Shown: positions 32,580 to 42,800 of the stretch, piece after piece
How positions within the stretch are numbered: position 1 is the first letter of the stretch
How the letters are laid out: every line of letters starts with the position of its first letter
DNA from: Aliishimia sp965656085
GTDB taxonomy: Bacteria; Pseudomonadota; Alphaproteobacteria; Rhodobacterales; Rhodobacteraceae
Assembly (NCBI GenBank): GCA_965656085.1
Contig: CBFHJA010000015.1
Span: 28,395 to 92,394 of the forward strand
Direction of reading: 5' to 3'
DNA: 64,000 nt
The notes under the pieces: generated by a model
The model's input: only the letters and a program-made list of their open reading frames with translations
The model's database searches: none
Told to the model about the DNA's origin: nothing
Program-made: the position numbers and the translations under genes

Positions 32580-34935
32580 CGACTTGCCCGAGGTCGGCAT
32601 CGAGCCAGCGCGCCGCTCTCTTCTGCAACGCGCTTCTTACGTCTGGCTAATCCCAATCATTGCCCTTGTCATCGCCCTGAGCGTCGCCGCGCAGGCCTAT
32701 TTCGCGCGCGGACCGCTGATCGAGATCGAATTCGCCGATGCCAGCGGCGTGGCTGTACGGGAAACCGAACTCCGCTATCGTGACATCGCTGTCGGGGTCG
32801 TGGAAGACCTCAGTTTCACACCTGATCTGAGCGGCGTGGTAGCCTCTGTCCGGCTTGACAAGGATATAGCCCCATATGTCGATGTGGCCTCCGCGTTCTG
32901 GATCGTCCGCCCGGAACTAACCACCCAAGGGATCAGCGGGCTCGATACTGTTCTGACCGGGGTCTATATCGAAGGCGATTGGGACAACGAGATCGGGGAC
33001 GCGCGGTCGCAATTCCGCGGGCTCGACGAAGCACCCCTGTTCCGGGCGGGCCGACGCGGGCTTCAGATTACCCTTCGGACGACGGCGGGCGGCTCGCTCA
33101 CGGATGACAGCCCGATCACGTATCGCGGCATCGAAGTAGGACAGGTCGGGCGCGCTTATATCAGCCAAGAAGGCAATTTTGCCATCGCCGAAGCGATCAT
33201 CTTCGAGCCGCATGTTCGGCTGGTCACGCCCAACACGCGGTTCTGGGACACCTCCGGCTTTACATTCTCGGTCGGCCCGCAGGGCGCCGAGATCGACTTT
33301 TCCTCCGTCGCCACACTGGTCAGCGGCGGCATCACCTTCGATACGTTCGTTTCGGGCGGCGGCCGCGTGCAGGACGGTACCGTGTACGAGGTCTACACCG
33401 ACGCGGGCGCGGCGCGGGACAGCCTGTTCCGTGAACCAGAGGTCGAGACGCTGGACCTGCGCGTTGTGTTCGACGAGAATATTTCCGGCCTTGCGGTGGA
33501 CGCGCCTGTCGAGCTTGGCGGGCTGCGGATTGGTAGCGTCGAGAGTGTCTCGGGTATCATCGACCGCGATGCCTTCGGTGACAACCGGGTCCGGCTCAAC
33601 GTCCTGCTTGCAATCCAGCCCGCCCGCCTTGGGCTGCAAGGCGAGGTGACGCCAGAGGCCGCGCTGTCCTTCCTCAAGCAACGCGTCGAAGAAGGCTTGC
33701 GCGCCCGTCTTGCCACATCCGGGCTGCTCTCGACCGGTCTCAAGATCGAATTTGTGCAGGTGCCCGACGCCCCGCCGACCATTTTGCAAGCGGGCGAGGC
33801 GACCATCCCGATCATGCCCACGACCGAAAGCGACGTGTCAGACATGGCCGATACTGTCACAGGCGTGATCACGCGGATCAATGACTTGCCTGTCGAAGAA
33901 CTTCTGACAAGCGCGATCGAGTTTCTCGACAGCGCCGAAGCGTTGGTTTCCGATCCCGACCTGCGGCAAACACCGGGTGATGCCCGGGCATTGCTCGCAG
34001 ATATCCGCGCGATCACTTCTTCGGACGGTGTGCAGCGCGTGCCCGCCACCCTCGAGCGGACACTGGCGCAACTGGAAGACGTGCTGGATCAGATCGAAGC
34101 CACCGATATCGCCACCCGGATCGGCGCGGCGGCGGACGCAGCCACCGGGGCGGCGGAGGGTCTGAGCGCCTCTCTGGACGGTGTGCCGGAGCTGATCGCC
34201 CGGATCGACACGGTCGCTGGGCAGGCCGCAAGCCTGCCCGTGGATGAACTCACTGAAGAGCTTCGCACGCTCACGCGGTCGGCAAGCGACCTGCTTGGCA
34301 GCGAGGGCGCGCAAAGCCTGCCGGACACGCTCGATGCCGTTCTGACGCGCGTCGAAACCCTGCTGGTCGATCTGGAAACTGCGCAGACCGCACGCCGCCT
34401 GACCTCCGCGCTCGAGTCTGCGGCGGCAGCGGCGGATGGGCTCGCGGCCTCCACAGACGGCGTGCCGGCCCTGATCGAGCGGCTGAACACACTGGCCGGA
34501 ACTGCGTCGGAATTGCCGCTTGAGGACCTCGTCACAGAAGTCACCGCCCTGACACGGTCCGCGGAGAGCGTGATTGGCACCGATGCTGCACGGCGCCTGC
34601 CCGCCGAGCTTGGCACAGCACTGAGCGAGATCAACGCAACCCTGGCAGAGCTGCGCGCGGGTGGGACAGTCGAGAACGTGACGGAAGCCCTGTCCTCTGC
34701 GCGCCGCGCTGCCGATGCGGTGGCGGGCTCCACTGACCAATTGCCCGCCCTCGTCGAACGGGCGCAAGCGGTGCTGAATCAGGCAAGTAGCACCCTTGCC
34801 GGCTATGATCGCGGAGACAGTCTGGGGCGCGATGCGCAAAACGCCTTGCGGGATATCTCGCGGGCCGCCGATGCGCTGGCGTCGCTGGCACGGATGCTGG
34901 AACGCAACCCGGACTCCCTGCTGCGAGGACGATAG
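32572..34935 (+). CDS. pqiB: PqiB-like MCE-domain protein with repeated helical C-terminus
   Basis: An MCE/MlaD protein that should form a periplasmic tunnel for lipids. One N-terminal helix (YVWLIPIIALVIALSVAAQAYF, about residues 22-44) is followed by three MCE domains (about 45-135, 160-250 and 285-400), as in PqiB. At 787 residues it is far longer than the enterobacterial protein. The extra 360 residues are a low-complexity helical region built of about 95-115-residue repeats, marked by LPVEEL (439), LPVDEL (555) and LPLEDL (648), each with TRSA.. and DGVPALI-like segments. It probably lengthens the tunnel or anchors to the outer-membrane side. Confidence 0.88.
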   Translation: MSDDLPEVGIEPARRSLLQRASYVWLIPIIALVIALSVAAQAYFARGPLIEIEFADASGVAVRETELRYRDIAVGVVEDLSFTPDLSGVVASVRLDKDIAPYVDVASAFWIVRPELTTQGISGLDTVLTGVYIEGDWDNEIGDARSQFRGLDEAPLFRAGRRGLQITLRTTAGGSLTDDSPITYRGIEVGQVGRAYISQEGNFAIAEAIIFEPHVRLVTPNTRFWDTSGFTFSVGPQGAEIDFSSVATLVSGGITFDTFVSGGGRVQDGTVYEVYTDAGAARDSLFREPEVETLDLRVVFDENISGLAVDAPVELGGLRIGSVESVSGIIDRDAFGDNRVRLNVLLAIQPARLGLQGEVTPEAALSFLKQRVEEGLRARLATSGLLSTGLKIEFVQVPDAPPTILQAGEATIPIMPTTESDVSDMADTVTGVITRINDLPVEELLTSAIEFLDSAEALVSDPDLRQTPGDARALLADIRAITSSDGVQRVPATLERTLAQLEDVLDQIEATDIATRIGAAADAATGAAEGLSASLDGVPELIARIDTVAGQAASLPVDELTEELRTLTRSASDLLGSEGAQSLPDTLDAVLTRVETLLVDLETAQTARRLTSALESAAAAADGLAASTDGVPALIERLNTLAGTASELPLEDLVTEVTALTRSAESVIGTDAARRLPAELGTALSEINATLAELRAGGTVENVTEALSSARRAADAVAGSTDQLPALVERAQAVLNQASSTLAGYDRGDSLGRDAQNALRDISRAADALASLARMLERNPDSLLRGR

Positions 34936-34945
34936 AGGAGAGAGA

Positions 34946-35506
34946 ATGACCTTCTGGAAACCTGCCTGTCTGGCGCTTGCCCTCGGCCTCGCCGCATGCG
35001 CCAGCCCGCCGGACCGCTTCGCGGTGATCCCGCCAGTGACAGAAACCCGGCAGCCGATTGCCTTCCGCGCCGTGGAAATCCGTGAGCTATCCCTGCCCGC
35101 CTATGCCGCCGCCGATGAAATTGCCGTGCAAGCCGAGGATGGCACGCTGACCAGCGAGGGCACACTCTGGGCAGACAGCCCACCACGTGCGGTGGCGCTG
35201 GAGCTCGCGCGCAGCCTTGGCCGGATCACCGGTGCGCGCGTGGCGTCCGATCCGTGGCCCTTCGAAGCGCTCCCGGATGCCTCCCTCGATATCCGCTTCG
35301 AGAGCTTCGTACCCGAAGCGACCGGTATCTACCGCGCCACTGGCCAGTACTTCGTCGCAGTACCGGATGGCCGCCGTGAACGCGCCGGTTTGTTCGAACT
35401 CGCGGTTCCCTTTGCCCCGGAGGCGGGCCTTGCAGCCATCGCACAGGCCCGGGGGCAAATCATAGCCGACCTCGCGGCATTTATCGCGCGGGATGGTTTG
35501 CGGTGA
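34946..35506 (+). CDS. pqiC: PqiC/ABC-type transport auxiliary lipoprotein
   Basis: An outer-membrane lipoprotein of 186 residues with signal peptide and lipobox LGLAACASP (lipidated Cys near residue 17). The rest matches the PqiC/DUF330 pattern: VEIRELSLPAYAAADEIAVQ, then VALELARSLGRITGARVASDPWP. It docks the MCE protein to the outer membrane in the E. coli system. GAGGAGAGA precedes ATG 34946, ten bases after the MCE gene. The next gene is convergent, ten bases away. Confidence 0.87.
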   Translation: MTFWKPACLALALGLAACASPPDRFAVIPPVTETRQPIAFRAVEIRELSLPAYAAADEIAVQAEDGTLTSEGTLWADSPPRAVALELARSLGRITGARVASDPWPFEALPDASLDIRFESFVPEATGIYRATGQYFVAVPDGRRERAGLFELAVPFAPEAGLAAIAQARGQIIADLAAFIARDGLR

Positions 35507-35516
35507 AGACGGCAAG

Positions 35517-36557
35517 CTAGGCAGGCAGGGCCACGGAGAACACGTCCATTTCGCCGACGAAACCTTTCAAGGCGGCGGGCTGCAATGTGTCGACGGACAT
35601 GTCACTGCAAAGCTGCGCGCGCGTCTGGCGGTCAATCAGGAGCGGATGTCCCGCGATCTTGGAATGCGCTTCGAGCCGGGCGGCGAGGTTCACCGTGCTT
35701 CCGATGCAGGTATAGGTGGCGCGATCATCCGTGCCGGCGTAGCCCGCCACGACCTCTCCGCTGGCAATGCCCACGCCGATCTCAATTGCCGGCTGGCCCT
35801 CGGCAGCGCGCTCAACGTTCAACCCCTGCATGAGGGCAAACATCTCCCGCGCAGCCAGCACAGCACTTTGCGCCGAATTGTCCAAGGGTTGCGGCGCGCC
35901 GAACACCGCCATAAGGCCGTCACCGATCATCAACGTGACGATCCCGCCATGCCCGCCGATCGCATCGAACATCAAGGTGTAATAGGTGTTGAGCACCTCG
36001 ATACTAGCCTCCGGGGTCTGTCGCTCGCTTATCGCCGTAAACCCCCGGATGTCGCAGAACAGGATTGACGCCTCGACGCGCCGCCCGCCGATTGAAAAGC
36101 CCTGCTCGGCGAGTTCAGCGGCGACCTCCCGGGTCGCGAAGCGGCGCAGAAGGTTACGTTGCTCGTCGCGCAGCCGCTTCTTTTCGAGACAGGAGGCGAG
36201 CCGCGCCTTGAGCAAGGTCTTGTTGACAGGTTTTGGCAGGTAATCCTCCGCACCGAGTTCGATGCAGCGCACGATATTGTCGAGCCCCTCCACTGAAGAG
36301 GTCACGATCACCGGCAAATCGCGCAACTCCGGATCGGCCTTGAGCGCTTCGAGCACCTCGAAGCCATCCATTTCCGGCATCTCGATATCGAGCAGAAGCA
36401 TATCGAAACGCTCTTCGGCCAGACGCGTCATGGCCTGTTTGCCGTTCTCCGCAAGGGTCGCCCGGTGGCCCAGCATCTCCACGCTGCGTAACATGAGCAG
36501 ACGATTGACCTTGTTATCGTCGACGATCAGCAGATGGCCGGGCGCATCAGCCATCAC
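35517..36557 (-). CDS. Response regulator with class III adenylate/guanylate cyclase output
   Basis: A 346-residue protein with an N-terminal receiver (LLIVDDNKVN, phospho-acceptor in LLLDIEMPEMDG, Lys in LPKPVN) and a C-terminal class III nucleotide cyclase. The cyclase has the first metal Asp in ILFCDIRGFTAI, the second in MIGDGLMAVFG, and TCIGSTVNLAARLEA with the transition-state Asn and Arg. A Thr in place of the usual substrate-contacting Asp suggests a class IIIb adenylate cyclase. It overlaps the HPt gene by 11 bases and is probably phosphorylated through it by the giant kinase upstream. The product is likely cAMP, made under control of phosphorelay. Confidence 0.9.
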   Translation of the reverse strand: MMADAPGHLLIVDDNKVNRLLMLRSVEMLGHRATLAENGKQAMTRLAEERFDMLLLDIEMPEMDGFEVLEALKADPELRDLPVIVTSSVEGLDNIVRCIELGAEDYLPKPVNKTLLKARLASCLEKKRLRDEQRNLLRRFATREVAAELAEQGFSIGGRRVEASILFCDIRGFTAISERQTPEASIEVLNTYYTLMFDAIGGHGGIVTLMIGDGLMAVFGAPQPLDNSAQSAVLAAREMFALMQGLNVERAAEGQPAIEIGVGIASGEVVAGYAGTDDRATYTCIGSTVNLAARLEAHSKIAGHPLLIDRQTRAQLCSDMSVDTLQPAALKGFVGEMDVFSVALPA

Positions 36558-36885
36558 GCCACTCAGCCATCATGGCGGCGGCGCGCGCATACCTATCCTC
36601 GACCTCCGCAATCTGTGCCGCGTTGCCCGCCTCAAGCCCGCCAAGCTCCATCTGCCGGGCAAGGTCTGCAAGCCCGATCGCGCCGAACACATTCGCATTC
36701 GACTTCAGCGAATGGGCCGCCCGGCGAAACCCGTCGGCATCGCCCTGTGCCGCCGCCGCCTTCAGATCGGAGATCATTGCCGGGGCTTCATCGAGAAAGG
36801 TCGTCACGAGATCCGCCACGAAATCCTCTCCCATCGAGTCCTGCAACGCATCGAACACATCTGCGTCCAGTGGGGTTTCTTCCAT
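36547..36885 (-). CDS. Histidine phosphotransfer (HPt) protein
   Basis: A 112-residue four-helix HPt protein with the phospho-His motif AAHSLKSNANVFGA. It opens FDALQDSMGEDFVADLVTTFLDEAP, as in most HPt domains of hybrid kinases. It starts 2 bases after the kinase stop and overlaps the cyclase gene. Because the kinase has two receivers but no HPt, this protein is the expected shuttle from kinase to cyclase. Confidence 0.92.
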   Translation of the reverse strand: MEETPLDADVFDALQDSMGEDFVADLVTTFLDEAPAMISDLKAAAAQGDADGFRRAAHSLKSNANVFGAIGLADLARQMELGGLEAGNAAQIAEVEDRYARAAAMMAEWRDG

Positions 36886-36887
36886 CG

Positions 36888-39800
36888 TCAGTTCCTTTCC
36901 CGTGCGGGCACTTGTTTAAGTGCCTCCACCAAGCGCTCCACCCGGATAGGCTTGGCGATGTAGTCGTCCATGCCGGCCTCAAGGCACATTTCCCGGTCGC
37001 CCTGCATGGCATTTGCGGTCATCGCGACGATGCGCGGCCGGTTGGAGCCGTGTTGTGCGTTGATGTTGCGCGTAGCTTCCAGCCCGTCCATTTCCGGCAT
37101 CTGCACGTCCATAAAAACCACGTCATAGATTTGCCGCGCCACGCTCTCTACCGCCTCGACGCCGTTGCTGGCCAAATCGCAGCGATACCCCATTTGCTCC
37201 AGCAGCCGGGTCGCAAGTTTCTGGTTCACCAGATTATCCTCAGCCAGAAGTATCCGAAGCGGGTGCCGCTTGGCCAGATCAGCTTCGGATTTCTGTTTCC
37301 GCGCGGACATGCGTCGACGCGGCCTACGCGACTCCTGCGGCGCAAAGAAATTCACCAGCGTGTCGAACAGATGCGATTGCTTTAACGGCTTTGCGATGAA
37401 GGCCGAAAAGAGGCCCGCTTCGGCCTCCAGATCGCGGACGCCCAGAGAACTGAACAGAACGAGAGGCAGGTCCGGGCGCGCGGCACGGATCGCCCGGGCC
37501 AGTGCGAGCCCGTCCATCTCCGGCATGTGCATGTCGAGGATCGCAAGATCGAAGGGATCGCCTGCACTGACAGCCTCAAGGGCCGCTGCCGGTGTGTCAA
37601 ATGCGACCGTCTGCGTGCCCCATTTTTGCGTTTGCAGTGACAGGATCTTGAGGTTGGTCGCGTTGTCGTCGACGACCAGCAGGCGCTTGCCAAGCAACTC
37701 ATTCTGCGGCCCCGCCAGACTGCGACTCTTGCGCTGGGGCAACTGCGCGGGCTTTGCCGTGATCGAGAACCGGAAGGTAGATCCGTGCCCCGCGCCCGCG
37801 CTCTGCGCCGTCAGGGTCCCGCCCATGAGTTCGGCAAGCCGTTTGGAAATCGCAAGGCCAAGACCGGTGCCGCCATATTTCCGGGTGGTTGAACTGTCCG
37901 CCTGACTGAAGGGTTGAAAGAGCCGGCTCATCCCTGCCTCGGTGAGCCCGATCCCGGTATCGCGAACGGCAAAATCCAGCATGATCTGTCCATCCGCCGC
38001 GCTCTGCGCGCCCACGGACAACACGACCTCGCCGGCCTCGGTGAACTTCACCGCATTGGACAAAAGGTTGAGCAAGATTTGCCGCAATCGTGTGAGGTCG
38101 GCGCTGACTGCGGCGGGCACATCGTCCTCCATCAGGTAGGCGATATCGAGTTTTTTGTCGGCCGCGCGCTGCGCCACCAGATCGAGCGCGGACTCGATGC
38201 ACTCACGCAGATCGAAGGTGTACGCTTCAATGTCCATCTGCCCGGCTTCAATCTTGGAGAAGTCGAGAATTTCGTTGATGATCCCGAGGAGGGCATCGCC
38301 ACTGTCCCGGATCGTGCGGGCATAGTCATGCTGCTCTTCATCGAGCGGCGTGTCCATGAGCAGCCCGCTCATCCCGATGACCGCGTTCATCGGCGTCCGG
38401 ATTTCGTGGCTCATTGTGGCGAGAAACGCACTCTTGGCCTCGTTGGCCTTTTCGGCCTCTTCGCGCGCCTCCTGCGCCTCAAGGAACAGCCGCACGTTCT
38501 CGATTGCGATCACCGCCTGATCGCAAAAAGACTTGGCCATCTCGATGTCGTCGTCGCTAAACGCCCGCATTACAGTGCGTGTGAAGGCGACAACGCCAAG
38601 GGACTCATCCCCTCGCACGAGCGGCAGGTAGAGCGCGCTGTGGATGTTAAACTTGTCGCGCGCCCAGTATTCATCGGCGGGCAGCTCACCCTCCCAAAAA
38701 TTCGGCACATGCACCATGCGCTTGTGCACGATGGCCTGCGCCGGGAAGTTGCGCTCGGGATCAATGGGGCTGCCATCGCCCATGTTCCGGATCGGGCCTG
38801 CGGAATTCATAGCGCCGCGCGGTACGAACTTGTCGCCTTCGACGATCATCACCGAACAGACATCGCAGTTCAGCAATCGCACCGCGGTGTCGGCAATCGC
38901 CTCGAAGACCGGTGTGAGGTCTGTTTGTGCCTGGCTGATCACCCGCAGGATATCAGCGCTGGCGGTCTGTCGCACCAGCGCGGTTTGCGTTTCATTGAAC
39001 AGCCGCGCGTTCTGGATCGCGATCACAGCCTGATCGCAGAAGGACTGCGCCAGATCGATCTCGCCGGGCGTAAAGGCGCGCTTGAAGCGCCGAGTGAAAA
39101 ACAATGCCCCGTGGCAGGTCTCGCCGCGCAAGAGCGGCATCATCAGGGCAGACTTGATCCCATAATTGTCCCGCGTGCGCTGCTCAAACTCGGTCAGGTC
39201 TATCGCGTCCCAATCGGGAATATGCATCATCTCCCGGCTTTGAACGACGCGGGACGGGAAGTTCAAAGCCGGATCATTGGGGAAGCTGTTTTTGGTCTCG
39301 TCGATCTCCATCAGACCGTCCGGTCCGGCACGCGCAATCACGGTCATGGTCTCCCCGGTCTCGAGGATCGCCCCGACCATGTCACTCGACACGAGGCCCA
39401 CCCCCGCCTGCACGATCTCTTCGAACACCGGTCCAATATCGCCCGGCGAGCGCGAGATCACGCGCAGGATGTCGGCACTGGCCGTTTGCCGCGCGAGGGA
39501 GGTTTGGGTCTCGTTAAAGAGCCGCACGTTTTCGATGGCAATCGCGGCCTGATCGGCAAAGGCTTCGAGCTGGTCGAACTCGGATTTGCCGGGCACAACG
39601 CCGTCTGGCCAAGCCACGACCAAAACGCCCCAAAGGCCAGCCGCCGCGCGCACCGGCACGCCGACAATGTGCCGATATCCGTTAAGCCGCGCGCCTTCAA
39701 ATTCGTAGTAGAGTTCTGGGTCCTGTGCATCGGGGATATGGTGCAGCTGCCCGGTCGCGATAACCGCGCGCGAGATGTTTTTTTCGGGCAGCGCCGGGTA

Positions 39801-42800
39801 ATTGGGCAGGAAATCCTTCAGGAACGCCTCCGTAAACCCGCTGCTCGACCGGTAGTGCATCAGGCCATCTTCATAGCTCCACAGAATGCAGAACTTGGCG
39901 TTGCACACATCCGTCGCGCTGGAGGTGATCCGATCGAACACAGGTTGCAGATCGTCCGGGGACTGGCTGATCACCCGCAGGATATCGGCACTAGCGGTTT
40001 GCCGCGCGAGTGCGTTTTGGGTTTCATCAAAGAGGCGCGTGTTCTCGATGGCAATCACCGCCTGATCGCAAAACGAGGTGGCCAGCTTGATTTCGTCCTC
40101 TGAAAAGCCCTGCGTGGAGGTGTGGCGCGAAAATCCAAGGACCCCGATGCATTCCTCCTCTCGTATCAGCGGCAGCAGCATCATCGCGCGCAGACCCCAG
40201 CGGTCCCGGTTCTCCGCATCATGCGGCGGCAAGTCCGCCTGAGACATATCGGGGATGTTCACCGGCTTCATGCTCGTGATCACCTGCGACGGCAGGTTCA
40301 TAGCGGGGTCGATCCGGACCGGCGTTGTGTTCGGCGGAACTACTTCCCTGTCGGGTTGTAATGACGCTAGCGTGCGGAAAAAATCACCGTCGCGGATGAT
40401 GACAGCGGCCGACTCCGCGCCGAGCAGCTTATTTCCGGCCTCGGCGATCGCCGCAAAGACAGGCGCTGCGTCGCTCTGCGCCTGACTTGTGACCCGCAGG
40501 ATATCGGCGCTGGCGGTCTGCCGCGCGAGCGCACTTTGGGTTTTCTCGAACAGGGCGGAGTTCTGGATCGCGATCACGGCCTGATCAGCGAAGCTTTCGA
40601 GCATGTTCATTTCGTGAAGCGTGAAGCTCTGCGCGCGCCCGTCGATCTCGGGACGACAAAGGAATATCCCCCCAATTACATCGCCCTTCCAGATCATCGG
40701 CGCGATCAGAGCCGCGAAGTCGCCGACGATATCCGCGACACGCTGCAAGGCCTCGGTCGTGTTCTGCGCAGACTTCGCCGAAGGCACCGAGACCAGTTTG
40801 CCCGCCAGCTTGCCCGGATAGAGCAAGGTTTCCTCCACTGGCAGCGGCACATAGTTCTCCGCGCTGCGCTGCCCGATCTTCCCGAGGACAGCACCGAGGT
40901 GAACGAGACCATCCTCATCCAGCGTCAGGATCGACATATCGGGACATGGGATCACCCGCTGGCAGCTTTCCAGAATCTTGTCGAAGACGGGCTGCGTATC
41001 CTCCACCGAGTTGGAGATCACCTCCAGAACCTCCGCCGTCGCGGTCTGCCGCTCCAGCGCCTGATTGGTTTCGCGGAACAAGCGCGCGTTCTGGATTGCG
41101 ATCACCGCCTGATCTGCGAAACCCTGCATGATGCCGAGTTCCTTGGCGGTGAAGGCCTTCCCCGAGCGCGCCACACCGATGACGCCGATCCCCTTGCCTT
41201 CCCAGATCATCGGCGCGAAGGCGACCGAGTGATAGCCCGCGTGCTTGGCCATCTTCTTGAGCACGCCCGGCACGTCCGGGTTGTTGGCGCAATCAGCGAA
41301 ATTGGCGGGCTTGAGCGTGCGGATCGCCACGCCCGCCGGGGTCTTTTCCCACGGCGCCGGGAAGGTCGTCATCAACACATCTTCGTAGTGCCCCAAATAG
41401 GCCGCGACCTGCAGCATCCCGTCATCATCCACGAGCAGCACGTCAAGCTCATCCCCGCCGAACAGATGCCGGCAACTTTCGAGGATTTTCTCAAAAACCG
41501 GCTGCGTGTCCTCGACCGACTGGCTGATGACGCTCAGGATTTCAGCGCTTGCCTGTTGCTGCTCGAGCGCTTCCTCCACTTCTGCCGTGCGCTGCTGCAC
41601 CTCGTCGAAGAGCTTGGCATTGCCGATCGCGATCACCGCCTGTGCGGCAAAGGTTTCCATCAGCCCGATCTGCTTGTCCGAGAACCCATTGACCTGATCA
41701 TGTGCCATCGTGATCGTGCCGATGGTCTCCCCGTTCCGGATCAGCGGAACCCCGAGCGCGGCGAGGTACTTTCCTTGCCGGGCCGGCCCGCTCCATTCGT
41801 AGCCGGCGTCCGCCAGAACGTCGGCCACATAGACCCGCTCACCGGAGGCTGCGACGCGCCCGGTCACGGTGTTCTGCCCCGGCCGGATCGGCTCGTTCTT
41901 CAAAGTCTCGACGATATCGTCCGGCGCATCGATCACCTCGACCACATGGAACAGCCCGGTGCTTGCATCTTTCAGCGAAACATACCCACCCTCCGGCGCA
42001 CAAAGCCGCTTTGCGACCCGGAGGATAGCTTGCAAGACAGGCTGCACTTCATTGGGCGAGCGCGAGATGACGCCAAGCACTTCGGAGGTCGCGGTCTGGT
42101 ATTCCAGCGCCTCTTCCACCTCAGCGGTGCGGGCCTGCACCTCGTCGAAGAGCCGCGCGTTGCTGATCGCGATCACGGCTTGCGCGGCAAAGGTCTCAAC
42201 GAGCGCGATCTGCTTGGCCGCAAAGGCGTGAGGACGGTCATGGGCGAGGGAGATCACACCCACCGTGACACCGTCCTTGATCAGCGGCACCCCGACTGTC
42301 GACTGGAAATTGCCCCGATGCGCGGCTTCCTTCCATTCGTAACTGTCATCGGTCTCGGTGTATTCGATATACACGGTCTGGCCCAACAGTGCGGCGCGGC
42401 CCGTACAGGTTCCACGCTCGGGCTTCATAGGATTGGCTTTGAGATAGTCAAAGAATTCGGGCTCGACGTTGCGCGTTGTCACCATGTGGTAACGTCCATC
42501 AGCCGGGTCGAGTAGCGCCACATAGGCATATTGCGGATCACAGATGCGGGCTGCGACGGACAGGATGGCATCGAGAACGGGCATCAACTCGTTCGGCGAG
42601 CGCGAGATTACCCCCAGCACCTCAGAGGTTGCCGTCTGGTACTCCAGCGCTTCGGTCAGATCTGCGGTGCGCTCCTGCACTTCCGAAAACAGCGTGGCAT
42701 TGCTGATCGCGATCACCGCCTGATCGGCGAAGGTTTCGACCAATTCGATCTGGCGCTGTGTGAACGGTCCGGCCTCCGGGCGCGCGAGGTCGAGAACGCC

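Noticed and set aside
37914..42515. Long plus-strand open frames antisense to the giant kinase
   Set aside because: They mirror the repeated GAF coding sequence and carry no recognisable domain.
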